The translations under genes were made by a program, and so were the position numbers. Positions 26,685 through 35,374 of a stretch of 64,000 nt of DNA are shown here, one piece after another. The DNA is from Pseudomonas antarctica (GTDB lineage: Bacteria; Pseudomonadota; Gammaproteobacteria; Pseudomonadales; Pseudomonadaceae). Each line of letters begins with the position of its first letter. The first letter of the stretch is position 1. The notes under the pieces were generated by a model that did not search any database, had not been told where the DNA came from, and saw only the letters and a program-made list of their open reading frames with translations. The stretch covers positions 1 to 64,000 of the forward strand of contig NZ_UYXQ01000022.1 in assembly GCF_900624995.1 (NCBI RefSeq), in the 5' to 3' direction.

Positions 26685-28805
26685 TCACCAATCCACTGCG
26701 TAACTCAGGCTGAAGGTACGACCTTGGGCATTCGGGTACGGTGCACGCGCGTTGGCCTGGGCGAACATGTTTTGGTAGTTGCGGTTAGTGAGGTTGTACA
26801 CCGCACCTTCGAGGCGACCTACCGGCAACCTCACCGAACCCAATAGGTCGGCCAGCGTATAGCCTTTGATGTCGCGGCCGTTGTTGTCTTTGAACGCGGC
26901 GTCATAGTCGGCCAGGCGCATACCTTGCAGGCGCAGGCTGTAGTCGCCACGGTCGTAGCCGACAAAGGCGGTGGTCTTGGCGGGAGAGATACGTGTGGCA
27001 GGCAGGTCGATCCATTTACCGTTCTGCTGGGTCTCGCCTTTGGCGTAAGCGTAAGTACCGCCTACTGACCATTGATCGGTGAAGTTGTACGTCAGGCTGG
27101 TTTCAATACCGCGCACACGCTCTTTCTGATTGATCAGGCGCAGTACACGGTCATTGGCGTCATAGAACTGGGTGACATCCGAGGTGTTTTCATACGCTGT
27201 GACGTTGGCCAGCCACTTGTCCCAATTGCCACGCCAGCCCAGCTCGTAGCTGTCGACCTTCAGCGCTTGGGCATTCAGGTTTTGAATGTCGTACTTGCTG
27301 TTCACGTCACGCAGGAAACGCTGGATATCGGGCAGGGAAAAGCCCTGGCTGAAGTTGACGAACACATCCTGGTTTTCGCTCAGGTGATACACCGCGCCGA
27401 GGTTATAGAGGGTGTCATCGTATTTGAGCGTGCCACCGGGCAGTATCGCGCGATTGCCGGTCTGGACGATTTCGCCATAAGCGATGCTGTCGGAAACCTC
27501 GCTTTCGATCCACTCGCGGCGTACGCCACCACGCAAGGTCCAGTCATCGATGTCATAGGACAGCTGCCCAAAGATGGCTTTGGTGCTGGTCGCGATGTCG
27601 GGGCCGAGTTCGAACGTGGTGCCGGTCTTGGTGTAGGTCAGGCCGTTGACGCGGTATTGGTCGCCGCGCTGGCGTGAGGTTTCATGGTCATAATCAGCGC
27701 CCCAGACGAGGTTGCCGGTGGCCGGGCCGATGTCCGGCATTTGCGTATCGATCGCCGCGCGCAGGCCGTAGACATCCTGCACGCTGTTGTTGTCGGAGAC
27801 CCCGGCGCGGCCACGCGACAGGTCCGGGAAGAACAACGCGTCGGCACGCCGCCAGTAACTTTCGAGCTGCAAGCCCTGGCCGTAGAAATCGTTGTCGGCG
27901 TAGTTAAGGTTGACCGCCTGGTTGTGGGTGAAGGGTTGGTCATCCAGGTCCAGGCCTTTGACCGCGACGGCAGTGTCGCTGATGCGTGGGTTCTTGGTGT
28001 AACGGGTGTCTTGCTCGTCCTTGTAGTCTTGCAACGACAGGCTGATCTTCTTGTCGTCATCCAGCTCGTAGCCGAAGCGACCTTGCAGGTCATAGGTGTC
28101 GGTGTCCATGTTGCTGCCCTGGGACGTGTCCTGGGGAATGCGCTTTGCGTTGCCGTCGAACTGATCGTTGCGTTGTACGTAGTTACCCGAAAGATACCAG
28201 TCCACCGGGCCCTGACGGCCCGTTGCGCTCTGGAATGTTTCGTAGGAGAAACCTTTGTGACTGAGGTTGTTGCCGGCGGTCATGCCGATTTTGCTGCTGA
28301 AGGCCAGGTCTTCACCTTTGTTGCGCTTGGTGATGATGTTGATGATGCCGCCTGACGCACCTGCACCGTAGACACTGCTGGCGCCGGATATCACTTCAAT
28401 GCGCTCGATACTTTCCGGTGCCACGCTGTTGAGCTGGCGGAAGTTGTCGCGCGTGGCGTTCTGGGACACACCATCGATCAGGATCAGCGTATTACGCCCG
28501 CGAAGCGTCTGGCCGAAGTTGCTCATGCCACCGCTGGAGGGAGCAATGCCCGGCACCAATTGCCCGAGCATATCCGCAACCCGGCGTCCCGCACCCGTTT
28601 GCTGGCGGATCTGGTCTTCGCTGATGACCTGCACAGAGCCAGGGATCGCCGCAATACTGGTTTCATTGCGTGTGGCCGAAACCACCGTTGCCTGTAATTG
28701 CAGGTTGGTGGGCGCTGCTTGGGTGTCTTCAGCTTGATCGGCCCAGGCTGGGCCGCTCATAGATCCGAGCAGGGGCAGCAGGGCTGCCAGTTGCAATTTG
28801 TTCAT
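26685..28805 (-). CDS. TonB-dependent siderophore receptor
   Basis: A 706-residue outer-membrane receptor. It has a signal peptide (about residues 1-22, ending AWA), then a TonB-box-like LQATVVSATR, a plug domain (near 50-165, with RGRNTLILIDGVSQN and SVYGAGASGGIINIITK), a 22-strand barrel, and an aromatic C-terminal end (LSYAVDW) as expected for outer-membrane insertion. Its ATG overlaps the stop of the MFS gene (ATGA), and it is last in a three-gene operon with a NIS siderophore synthetase and an exporter, so it should import the ferric form of that siderophore. It ends at the terminator at 26630. The exact ligand is not shown. Confidence 0.88.
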   Translation of the reverse strand: MNKLQLAALLPLLGSMSGPAWADQAEDTQAAPTNLQLQATVVSATRNETSIAAIPGSVQVISEDQIRQQTGAGRRVADMLGQLVPGIAPSSGGMSNFGQTLRGRNTLILIDGVSQNATRDNFRQLNSVAPESIERIEVISGASSVYGAGASGGIINIITKRNKGEDLAFSSKIGMTAGNNLSHKGFSYETFQSATGRQGPVDWYLSGNYVQRNDQFDGNAKRIPQDTSQGSNMDTDTYDLQGRFGYELDDDKKISLSLQDYKDEQDTRYTKNPRISDTAVAVKGLDLDDQPFTHNQAVNLNYADNDFYGQGLQLESYWRRADALFFPDLSRGRAGVSDNNSVQDVYGLRAAIDTQMPDIGPATGNLVWGADYDHETSRQRGDQYRVNGLTYTKTGTTFELGPDIATSTKAIFGQLSYDIDDWTLRGGVRREWIESEVSDSIAYGEIVQTGNRAILPGGTLKYDDTLYNLGAVYHLSENQDVFVNFSQGFSLPDIQRFLRDVNSKYDIQNLNAQALKVDSYELGWRGNWDKWLANVTAYENTSDVTQFYDANDRVLRLINQKERVRGIETSLTYNFTDQWSVGGTYAYAKGETQQNGKWIDLPATRISPAKTTAFVGYDRGDYSLRLQGMRLADYDAAFKDNNGRDIKGYTLADLLGSVRLPVGRLEGAVYNLTNRNYQNMFAQANARAPYPNAQGRTFSLSYAVDW

Positions 28806-30028
28806 GACCTTGCCTTTGAGTTATTAGAAGTATTGACAGAAAAACCGGATGAATCGGGTGTTCGGGTGAGCGAACGGATGGCGCGAATACCCAGGGCGGC
28901 CAAGGCATACGTGAGCGCGACCAGCCAAAAGCTGTGCGCCAAGCCCACCATCGCCATGCCGATGCCGCCCATCAAGGCGCCGCACAGCGCGCCGGCTTTG
29001 GCGGCGCTATTGCCCATGCCCAGAGCAAAACCCTGCTGGTTGGGCGCAACGGTATTGGCGATCAACGTGTAGGCGACGGGCAGCAACGCGCCTTGCCATA
29101 CGCCCCACAGCAGCCGGCTGGCGAGGAAGCCCAGCCATTCGTTGGCCATCGCCGTGAAGGCAAGCGTCAAGGCGCAGGACCACGTGATCCATTCGATAAT
29201 GCGCAGCGTGTGTGCGGGTTGATGTCGGTCAAACAGCCGCCCCCAAAGCGGGGCGGACAGTGCCAGCGTGAGGGCGCTGGCGGCATAGCTGGCGCCGATC
29301 AACCATGCCGGTGCGTGTAAAACGTCGGCGACGTAGAGGGCGTAAAACGGCTGAGGCATCATCTTGGCAGCCTGAATCAATACGATGATCCCCAGCATTG
29401 CGCCGAGCCAGCCTTTGGGCAGTGCGGCGGGTGCGCACGTGCGCGTTGGCCGCGAGCGCGGCGCATCGCTGGGCAGGAACACGCTAATCACTGCACAGAC
29501 CAGGCAGACGGCGGTGGCGCTGTAGCACAGCAGTGCAAAGCCCGAGATATCCATCAGCCAGCCGCCCAGCACCGGCCCAGCCAGTGACCCCACTGCGGTT
29601 GCCGATTGCAGTCGCGCCAGAATGTGCCCGCGCCCGCCATCACCACAGTAGGCCAGTGCGTAGGCTTGGGCCGCTGCAATAAAGCCGGCCAGCGCGCCTT
29701 GCGCCACCCTGATCGCCACCAGCAGCCACGGATCGAAGGTGATAGCGGCCAACGCCTGGCACACCGCCAACGCCAGCAGCGCCCGAATGATCATCGGCTT
29801 GTGGCCGGTACGGTCACCCAGGCGCCCCCACATTGGCGTCAGGATCATCGCCGCCATCATCGGCCCGGCATACACCAGCGAAGACAGCAGGCCGGTGTAC
29901 TGGGCATTGGCCACGCCGAGCAGCTTCTGGATCTGCAAGGGCCAGAAGGGGCCGCTCATTTCCATGGCCCCCATCGACACCAGTTGAATCACCACCAGCA
30001 GCCGCAGCGCGGTGTGGTTAGCTGCCAT
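28802..30028 (-). CDS. MFS transporter, probable siderophore exporter
   Basis: A 408-residue, 12-segment major facilitator protein. The loop motif RLGDRTGHKP (between segments 2 and 3) is clear, and the middle loop is Arg/Pro-rich. The ATG at 30028 is taken as the start; a GTG four codons earlier (30040) is possible and neither has a strong ribosome site, fitting translational coupling because both lie inside the end of the synthetase gene. Its stop overlaps the receptor start (ATGA). Position between a NIS synthetase and a TonB receptor points to export of the siderophore, as for LbtB-type MFS proteins. Confidence 0.82.
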   Translation of the reverse strand: MAANHTALRLLVVIQLVSMGAMEMSGPFWPLQIQKLLGVANAQYTGLLSSLVYAGPMMAAMILTPMWGRLGDRTGHKPMIIRALLALAVCQALAAITFDPWLLVAIRVAQGALAGFIAAAQAYALAYCGDGGRGHILARLQSATAVGSLAGPVLGGWLMDISGFALLCYSATAVCLVCAVISVFLPSDAPRSRPTRTCAPAALPKGWLGAMLGIIVLIQAAKMMPQPFYALYVADVLHAPAWLIGASYAASALTLALSAPLWGRLFDRHQPAHTLRIIEWITWSCALTLAFTAMANEWLGFLASRLLWGVWQGALLPVAYTLIANTVAPNQQGFALGMGNSAAKAGALCGALMGGIGMAMVGLAHSFWLVALTYALAALGIRAIRSLTRTPDSSGFSVNTSNNSKARS

Positions 30029-31943
30029 TGGCGGCTGCACTCAGCGGGTTGGGCAGCCGCCCGACGATGTCGGCATGGCTTTCCAGCAGGCGCATGCGCA
30101 TGAACGACTTGGCCGGCCAGTCCTGTTCCATCAGGGCTTTGCGCTCGGTTGCCCAGCGCTGTGGTTCGACCTGGCTGCGCACGTCGTCGAAACACTGGCT
30201 GACGTGGGCCGACAGTTCATTCCAAAGTAACGCCTGGGGGATATCGAAGTGGCGGGCACTGAGCAATACCAGTTCGCCCAGGTGGCACATGAATACCGTG
30301 TGCAGCAGCTTGTCACGTACAAAGCCCGCGTCGTCATACAGCGTCATCTTGGGGTCGTGCAGTTCGATATCCAAACCGTGGGCGTGCAAGGTCTTGCGGT
30401 CGATTCGAATATCACCGAAGTCACGCAACAGTAGGCGGTTCAATTGGCCGTCGGCGGCCATGACCATGAAGGCGTTCTGCTGGTGGGCCTCGAAGGCAAC
30501 GCCATAGCGCAGGTACATGCCCAACAGTGCCGGTACGGCGATCGCGGCATAGTCGCGAAAGAACGCAAGCATGGCATCGGCGTCGTCCAGGCCTTTGCTC
30601 AGGCGTACCCACTGCCTCAGCAGCGGCTGGCCGTGCTGGTCGATGGCAAACAGGCTGCCCACCGGCACGGCCATTTCGCCCGGTTGGAGCAGGCTCTGCG
30701 GGTTGTCGCGGTAGAGAACGGCGAGGTGACGGGAGTGCTCATCATTGGCCGGTTGGGGTTTGAAATGCACGCCGATCCGCTCCGGGACGATGCTCAGGAT
30801 TCGCTGAATTGCGGGCTCGCGCTCAAGGATCGTCAGCAGCAAATGGCTGATTCGTGGGCCCATGCGCGCCGAGCGTGGTGAAACAGTTCGTTGCACACTG
30901 GTCAGCCGTAGTGAGACCGGGAGTTTGACCATCGGCGCGTCGCGGCTGCCTTCAGGCAGCACGGTCCTGAACGACATGGTCGGGTGGGCGGTAAACGCGA
31001 CGATATCGGTCAGCACCAGCAGCTTGTCACCGATTTCGTTGGCGAACAGTTGCGGTAGCTCCTGGCGTGCTTGCCAAGGGTGAGCAGGCAGCGGCAGGTA
31101 GTCAGCTGCCTCAAGCCCCTGCGCTGCAAGCGCTGCGGTCAACTGCCGGGCTGCCTGTGGAAAGTGCTGTTGCCACCACTGCCAGTAATCTGCGGTATCG
31201 GCCAATACTTCGACATGCGCATATTGGCGGTGGAGCGCGCAAAGGAATACCGGGAAGCGCGCTTCGAACTCCGGTGAGAAATCGATCACCTGGTCGGTAA
31301 CCAAGCCCAACTTGGTCTTGTAGTTGGGGTGCCATGGGTGGCCCAGCGTGCCCCATTGTTCAAGCACGGACGTAGCGTTGGTCACGCTCGCATCGTGCTT
31401 GAGGTGGCTGAGCAGATTGTGCTGATGGGCTGGGTCCATTGCTGCGTGCAGCTTGAGTGTCCACTGCGCGTGAAAGGCAAGGCATAGCGTGTCGTTGACA
31501 AAGCTGTCATCGATTTCGGTGTTAAGACGGCTCAAGACGTTCAGGTCGGCCGATGATTCGAGGCTGTTGTTAAGCAGCGTCAGTAAGTGCGACGGGAATT
31601 GAATGTTTTGCTCGGTCTGGTCATTACGAAGCAGTGTGACCTGGCCACGCAGGTCCCAGCTGCCCATGCGGCCGGGGCGCAGGTGATCGAAGCGCAGGCG
31701 GGTTTGGTCAGGCAGTGCCAGCCAGCAGTGGCCGCGTTCGTCATAGGTGCGCGTGTTGGGGTCCAGCAGGCCTTCACGAAACAGTGCCTGGATCAGACGT
31801 TGGAAACTGCGTTCGGCGGCGGGCGCCAGCGTGTTGATCAGTGCATCAAGGCTGATGTGATTGGCGAGGAATTGCGGCGTGACAAGTGCTTCACCCCAGC
31901 GCTCAAGCAGTAATTTTTCCGGCGTGCTGTTGTGGCCATGCAT
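30018..31943 (-). CDS. NIS siderophore synthetase (IucA/IucC family)
   Basis: A 641-residue NRPS-independent siderophore synthetase that would join a carboxylate such as citrate to an amine or alcohol using ATP. Family motifs present: LGHPWHPNYKTKLG near 201-214, PAHPWQ near 268-273, the ATP-site SLRLTSVQRTVSP near 330-342, YGVAFEAHQQNAFMVMA near 490-506, and LLRDFGDIR. A FhuF-like C-terminal part follows. The ATG at 31943 has AAGGA 10 bases upstream. It is the only synthetase here, so a symmetric citrate product made by one enzyme (rhizoferrin-like) is the simplest guess; no amine-supplying decarboxylase gene is present nearby. It is first gene behind a Fur-like box. Confidence 0.88.
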   Translation of the reverse strand: MHGHNSTPEKLLLERWGEALVTPQFLANHISLDALINTLAPAAERSFQRLIQALFREGLLDPNTRTYDERGHCWLALPDQTRLRFDHLRPGRMGSWDLRGQVTLLRNDQTEQNIQFPSHLLTLLNNSLESSADLNVLSRLNTEIDDSFVNDTLCLAFHAQWTLKLHAAMDPAHQHNLLSHLKHDASVTNATSVLEQWGTLGHPWHPNYKTKLGLVTDQVIDFSPEFEARFPVFLCALHRQYAHVEVLADTADYWQWWQQHFPQAARQLTAALAAQGLEAADYLPLPAHPWQARQELPQLFANEIGDKLLVLTDIVAFTAHPTMSFRTVLPEGSRDAPMVKLPVSLRLTSVQRTVSPRSARMGPRISHLLLTILEREPAIQRILSIVPERIGVHFKPQPANDEHSRHLAVLYRDNPQSLLQPGEMAVPVGSLFAIDQHGQPLLRQWVRLSKGLDDADAMLAFFRDYAAIAVPALLGMYLRYGVAFEAHQQNAFMVMAADGQLNRLLLRDFGDIRIDRKTLHAHGLDIELHDPKMTLYDDAGFVRDKLLHTVFMCHLGELVLLSARHFDIPQALLWNELSAHVSQCFDDVRSQVEPQRWATERKALMEQDWPAKSFMRMRLLESHADIVGRLPNPLSAAANGS

Positions 31944-31989
31944 CAAGTCGAATTCCTTATCCGTGGTCCTGGGTGACAGGCGTGCGAAT

Positions 31990-32008
31990 GGTATCGAGAA
32001 TTATTACC
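31990..32008 (-). promoter_or_regulatory. Fur box upstream of siderophore operon
   Basis: The 19-base imperfect palindrome GGTATCGAGAATTATTACC matches 13 of 19 positions of the Fur consensus and contains the GAGAATTATT core common in Pseudomonas Fur sites. It lies 46 bases upstream of the synthetase start. Iron repression of the three-gene operon is therefore expected. Confidence 0.75.
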
Positions 32009-32330
32009 AGATGTCTATTTTTTGTTACGCTTTTTGCGCACCCGTTTATTCAAGCGGGCGGAGGGCGTGACTTGCCGGCAAATACTGAGTTCAGGGATAG
32101 GCATGTGACATGCCCTGGAGGCGTCTGGAGCAGGCTAGTTCGGGGGACATAGCGGCCTCTAAGACGCAAAAAACCCGCGCATTGGGCGTAATGCCGTTCA
32201 GTTAAGCGAACGCAATGCCCAAAGCAGCGAAGATTAAATGTGGGAGCGAGCTTGCCCGCGATGACCATGGGTATCTACGCAACTTTTTGTGTTGCGCTAA
32301 GTTTTTGACCGGGTTTTTAGGTAGATATGA

Positions 32331-32690
32331 GTACATATCTGTTGCTGCGGTAACGGCTTCGTAGGGGTCCGCTCTTACAGCGGCTCACTTTTGGAAAGAC
32401 CCAAAAGTAAGCAAAAGGTCTTTGCCCCACCACTCGGTGCCTCGCCTAGGCTCGGCATGCCCGCACGCAGGCTTGAATCCGTGGGCCGCCGCCATGGGCC
32501 ATCCTTGGCCCATCGCGGCTAACCCGGCTTCCTGCCGGGTTACCCACGGATTCAAGCCTGCGTTCGGCCATCGTGGTTAACGGGGCGCCTCAGATCAAGA
32601 TCAAAAGCAAGAGCACGGCGGCCTAGTAGCCGACCTGAGTGGTAGAAGCAAAAGCACAGCAGAAGCACAGCAGAAGCAGATCTGCTTTTC
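32331..32690 (+). repeat. Structured dispersed repeat, copy 1
   Basis: The element starts GTACATATC and runs through a set of nested hairpins. A 20-bp stem (32466-32485 with 32543-32562) encloses two hairpins, GGGCCA/TGGCCC and AACCCGGC/GCCGGGTT, giving a three-way junction. Upstream are AAAGACC/GGTCTTT (near 32395-32422) and TGCC/GGCA around CCTAGG. Downstream is a run of AGATCA-type short repeats. The same architecture with different bases occurs in copies 2 and 3. Confidence 0.8.
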
Positions 32691-32849
32691 TGTGGGAGCT
32701 GGCTTGTCGGATCGCCGCACCGCTGCGATGCAGACACCTCGGTGGATCAGGCATAACCAGTTGATGCCATCGCAGGCAAGCCAGCTCCCATATTAGATTG
32801 AGTTCAGTTTCAAATATCAGGTCGGCTGTCAGGCCGCCTCGGCCGTGCT

Positions 32850-33187
32850 TTTGATCTAACCACTCAGGTCGGCTACTAGGCCGCCGTGCTCTTGCTTTTG
32901 ATCTGCTTGATCTTGATCTTGATCTGAGGCGCCCCGTTAAACCACGCTGGCCGAACGCAGGCTTTGGAGCGTGGGTAAACCGGCAGGACGCCGGTTTAGC
33001 CGCGATGGGCCAAGGATGGCCCATGGCGGCGGCCCACGGTCCAAAGCCTGCGTGAGGGCACACCGAGCCTAAGCGAGGTGCCGAGTGGTGGGGCAAGAGC
33101 CTTTTGGTTACTTTTGGGCTCTTTCAAAAGTGACCCGCCGTAAGGGCGGAACCAATATCAGCCGTTACCGCAGCAACGGATATGTAC
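32850..33187 (-). repeat. Structured dispersed repeat, copy 3 (inverted)
   Basis: Reverse-strand copy of the element at 32331-32690. Its junction stem is 32956-32975 with 33033-33052 (19 of 20 pairs). Relative to copies 1 and 2, four base pairs of this stem are replaced on both sides, and the inner hairpin reads AAACCGGC/GCCGGTTT instead of AACCCGGC/GCCGGGTT. The upstream stem is AAGAGCC/GGCTCTT instead of AAAGACC/GGTCTTT. Confidence 0.8.
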
Positions 33188-33435
33188 CCCGCGCCCCCGC
33201 GACAACCAAAGAATTCAACCCATAAAAAGATGTGTAGATACCTATGCCGCGATGACGTCGGCCCAGCAAACATTGATGTTGACTGACCCACCGCTTTCGC
33301 GGGCAAGTCGAATCGTCGCACCGCCGCTCCCACAGGGGATCTGCGCTTAACTGAACGGCATTACGCGCATTGGGCGGGTTTTTTGTGGAGGCGGCCCGGC
33401 TGCGTGGGGCCGGGCGTCTACGTGATATCAGCGTT

Positions 33436-33624
33436 TCAGGAGCTTTGTGCCTGGCGTTTCATCTCAAGAGTTTCGAGCTCGTTTTTATAATTGTGGGCTT
33501 CGTTCTCGTTGTGGAACATGCCGACCAGTTGGTCTTGTTGATGGACATCCCAGATGTGAATCCCATGGCCCAGTGCTTCATGAGACATGTGTGCATCGTC
33601 GCGTTCAGTTACTTTTACAGTCAT
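33436..33624 (-). CDS. Small conserved hypothetical protein
   Basis: A 62-residue polar protein (start MTVKVTERDDAHMSHEALGH) with GHGIHIWDVHQQDQLVGMF near 19-37 and a Lys/Glu-rich C-terminal helix. A GGAG site 8 bases before the ATG at 33624 and ordinary codon use support it as a real gene. I recall similar short proteins in other Pseudomonas but no function. It stands alone between the inverted-repeat island and a REPIN. Confidence 0.7.
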   Translation of the reverse strand: MTVKVTERDDAHMSHEALGHGIHIWDVHQQDQLVGMFHNENEAHNYKNELETLEMKRQAQSS

Positions 33625-33853
33625 CTGCTTGCTCCAATCTCTGGTTGATCTGCGGCAAGTCGTCGCAGGCCTCTTTTATATGTTTTGTTAGCTTGCTAAG
33701 TAAACTGGTTTTGCGCGCAACAATTCATTGCAGGAAACGCAATATTCCCGCAGGCCACGTAAACCGCGGCATTGCGTCGCAGGGTGCTGAGTTTTATGAC
33801 AAAAGTTTCATGTTTCAGATGGCTTTCAAGCTTAGGTCAGCCGTGCTGACGTC

Positions 33854-33918
33854 ATCGCAGGCAAGCCAGCTCCCACCGTTGAAACTCATTCCAATGTGGG
33901 AGCTGGCTTGCCTGCGAT
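33854..33918. repeat. REPIN (paired inverted REPs)
   Basis: Two 23-base arms, 33854-33876 and 33896-33918, are perfect inverted copies ending in the GTGGGAGC core, with a 19-base spacer. It fills most of the 377-base gap 33625-34001 together with the terminator at 33953; nothing else is seen there. Confidence 0.85.
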
Positions 33919-33952
33919 AGCGGTAGAGCGTCCAGCACAAAACCTGCAGGCG

Positions 33953-33980
33953 AAAAAAAGCCCCGCATTCAGCGAGGCTA
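33953..33980 (-). terminator. Intrinsic terminator after DUF3108 gene
   Basis: On the minus strand GCCTCGC pairs with GCGGGGC (one T-G wobble) around TGAAT, followed by seven T. It ends the purM-purN-DUF3108 transcript. Confidence 0.85.
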
Positions 33981-34001
33981 CTTTTTCAGCTCATCAGCCT
34001 A

Positions 34002-34715
34002 TCAGCTACCTTTGACAGCCTTGCCGTCAACGGTGCCGTCCAGCAGCATGATGTTGTATTCCTTACCGTCGGTTTCCACCTGACGCAGGGCAACCAGGAT
34101 GCCGCCCCAGTCCTTGGCAAACCACATCTGGGTGATGCGCTTGCTCTGCGACGGGTCGCGCACGCGCTCGACCTTGATCGCGTCAATGGTGCCGGCTTTG
34201 GTCTGAACCTTTTCCGGGCCGATGACACGGAAGTCGTAGGTGTCGACGTCGGTGCCTTCAACCACGCGGTAGCTCATGCTTTTCTTGCCGGCGGCGACGT
34301 CACGCTGCAGGGCAAGCTGGTAGGTCGACTTGTCGAGCATGCCGCTTTCAAGGGTAACGTTGACCGGGTCCTTGTTTTCGAAGCCGGTGACCTTGTTGGC
34401 TGCGGGGTCGAAATCCAGGTTGATTTTCTTCGCCTTGCCCAGGCCGCCGCGTTCGAAGGTGTAGCTCTTGGGTTGCAGGGCGTCCTTGTCGAAACGGATC
34501 ACGCTGGTTTCGGTGAGGCTGGCGATCAGCATGGAGGCCTTGAAATTCAAGGTCCATGTGCCGTCGCCATTCTTGGCCAGGCTGCGTTCAGCCGAGCCAC
34601 TCATTGGTAGCTGTTTCCAGTCGGCGGTGTAGCTGGCGGAGAACGGGTGAAGGTCTGCTGCTTGCACGGCAGGCAAGGCGAACAGCGCAAAAGCGAAGAG
34701 CAAGGCGCGACGCAT
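34002..34715 (-). CDS. DUF3108 periplasmic protein
   Basis: A 237-residue exported protein with a signal peptide (MRRALLFAFALFALPAVQA, cleavage after about residue 19) and a beta-rich mature part of the DUF3108 family (FSASYTADWKQLPMSGSAER near 25-44, VIRFDKDALQPKSYTFER near 72-89). The fold suggests a lipid- or envelope-binding beta structure, but no function is proven. It begins 8 bases after purN and is last in the purM-purN-DUF3108 set, a conserved Pseudomonas arrangement, ending at a strong terminator. Confidence 0.85.
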   Translation of the reverse strand: MRRALLFAFALFALPAVQAADLHPFSASYTADWKQLPMSGSAERSLAKNGDGTWTLNFKASMLIASLTETSVIRFDKDALQPKSYTFERGGLGKAKKINLDFDPAANKVTGFENKDPVNVTLESGMLDKSTYQLALQRDVAAGKKSMSYRVVEGTDVDTYDFRVIGPEKVQTKAGTIDAIKVERVRDPSQSKRITQMWFAKDWGGILVALRQVETDGKEYNIMLLDGTVDGKAVKGS

Positions 34716-34723
34716 AAAATCTC

Positions 34724-35374
34724 CTAGGTTCGAATCAAGTGGCCGCTGGCCGCAAGTAACTGACCGTCCAATAATGCACCGTGTTCACCAAGAATCAATC
34801 GCCCCTCGGCAAACCAGCGAACAGCCAGCGGGTAAATCCTGTGTTCCTGGGTGTGAACCCGTTGCGCAAGCGTCTGCGCCGAGTCTGCAGACTCTACCGG
34901 AACCACTGCCTGTACGACCAGAGGCCCGCCATCGAGTTCCTCGGTCACAAAGTGCACACTGCAGCCATGCTCGCTGTCACCAGCGTCCAGGGCGCGCTGA
35001 TGTGTATGCATGCCTTTGTACTTGGGCAGTAGGGAAGGGTGGATATTGAGCAGACGCCCTTCGTAGTGCCGCACGAAGCCTGCGCTGAGGATGCGCATGA
35101 AGCCGGCAAGGACCACCAGTTTGGGATTGAAGGCGTCGATCAGTTCGATCAAGGCGCTGTCGAAGGCCTCGCGGCCTTCGAAAGCCTTGTGATCCAGCGA
35201 GCGGGTTTGGATGCCCGCGTCCCTGGCGCGTTGCAGGCCGTAGGCGTCGCTGCGGTTGGAGATCACCGCAGCGATGCGCACCGGGCTGTCGCCGATGCGC
35301 GTGCTGTCGATCAAGGCCTGCAAGTTACTGCCGGTGCCGGAGAGCAGCACCACGACATCACAGGTCTGAGACAT
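34724..35374 (-). CDS. purN: Phosphoribosylglycinamide formyltransferase
   Basis: A 216-residue enzyme of purine synthesis that transfers a formyl group from 10-formyltetrahydrofolate to GAR. Visible signatures: LLSGTGSNLQALID near 10-23 (phosphate-binding loop), and the catalytic block LNIHPSLLPKYKGMHTHQRAL near 104-124 with Asn, His and a downstream Asp in LDGGPLV. The ATG at 35374 overlaps the purM stop by one base (TGATG); the TTG one codon earlier is not needed. It directly follows purM, whose product acts two steps later in the same pathway. Confidence 0.93.
   Translation of the reverse strand: MSQTCDVVVLLSGTGSNLQALIDSTRIGDSPVRIAAVISNRSDAYGLQRARDAGIQTRSLDHKAFEGREAFDSALIELIDAFNPKLVVLAGFMRILSAGFVRHYEGRLLNIHPSLLPKYKGMHTHQRALDAGDSEHGCSVHFVTEELDGGPLVVQAVVPVESADSAQTLAQRVHTQEHRIYPLAVRWFAEGRLILGEHGALLDGQLLAASGHLIRT

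Larger units (their letters stand above)
32168..33384. repeat. 1.2-kb gene-free inverted-repeat island
   Basis: The gap between the siderophore operon and the small gene at 33436 is one large imperfect palindrome. Its ends, 32168-32208 and 33344-33384, are 41-base inverted repeats that share the outer 11 and inner 21 bases; the 12-base core GCGCATTGGGCG has the same plus-strand orientation at both ends. Inside lie two inverted copies of a structured repeat (32331-32690 and 32850-33187) around a central REPIN (arms 32691-32712 and 32768-32790). I see no transposase and no clear target-site duplication. Open frames here are products of the repeat, not genes. The 32009-32167 and 33385-33435 flanks hold nothing recognisable. 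Confidence 0.8.

Noticed and set aside
32168..32230. Integron attC-like site suggested by GTTAAGC next to an inverted partner
   Set aside because: Only one core-like heptamer fits; the paired inner boxes and an integrase are missing, and the sequence is better explained as a terminal inverted repeat.
32623..33096. 157-codon minus-strand open frame in the inverted-repeat island
   Set aside because: Same repeat-derived peptide (SAPRLGSVCP type); the hairpin structure rather than codons is conserved between copies.
32168..33384. CRISPR array or transposon
   Set aside because: Repeats are few, long and inverted, not short direct repeats with unique spacers; no cas gene or transposase is present.
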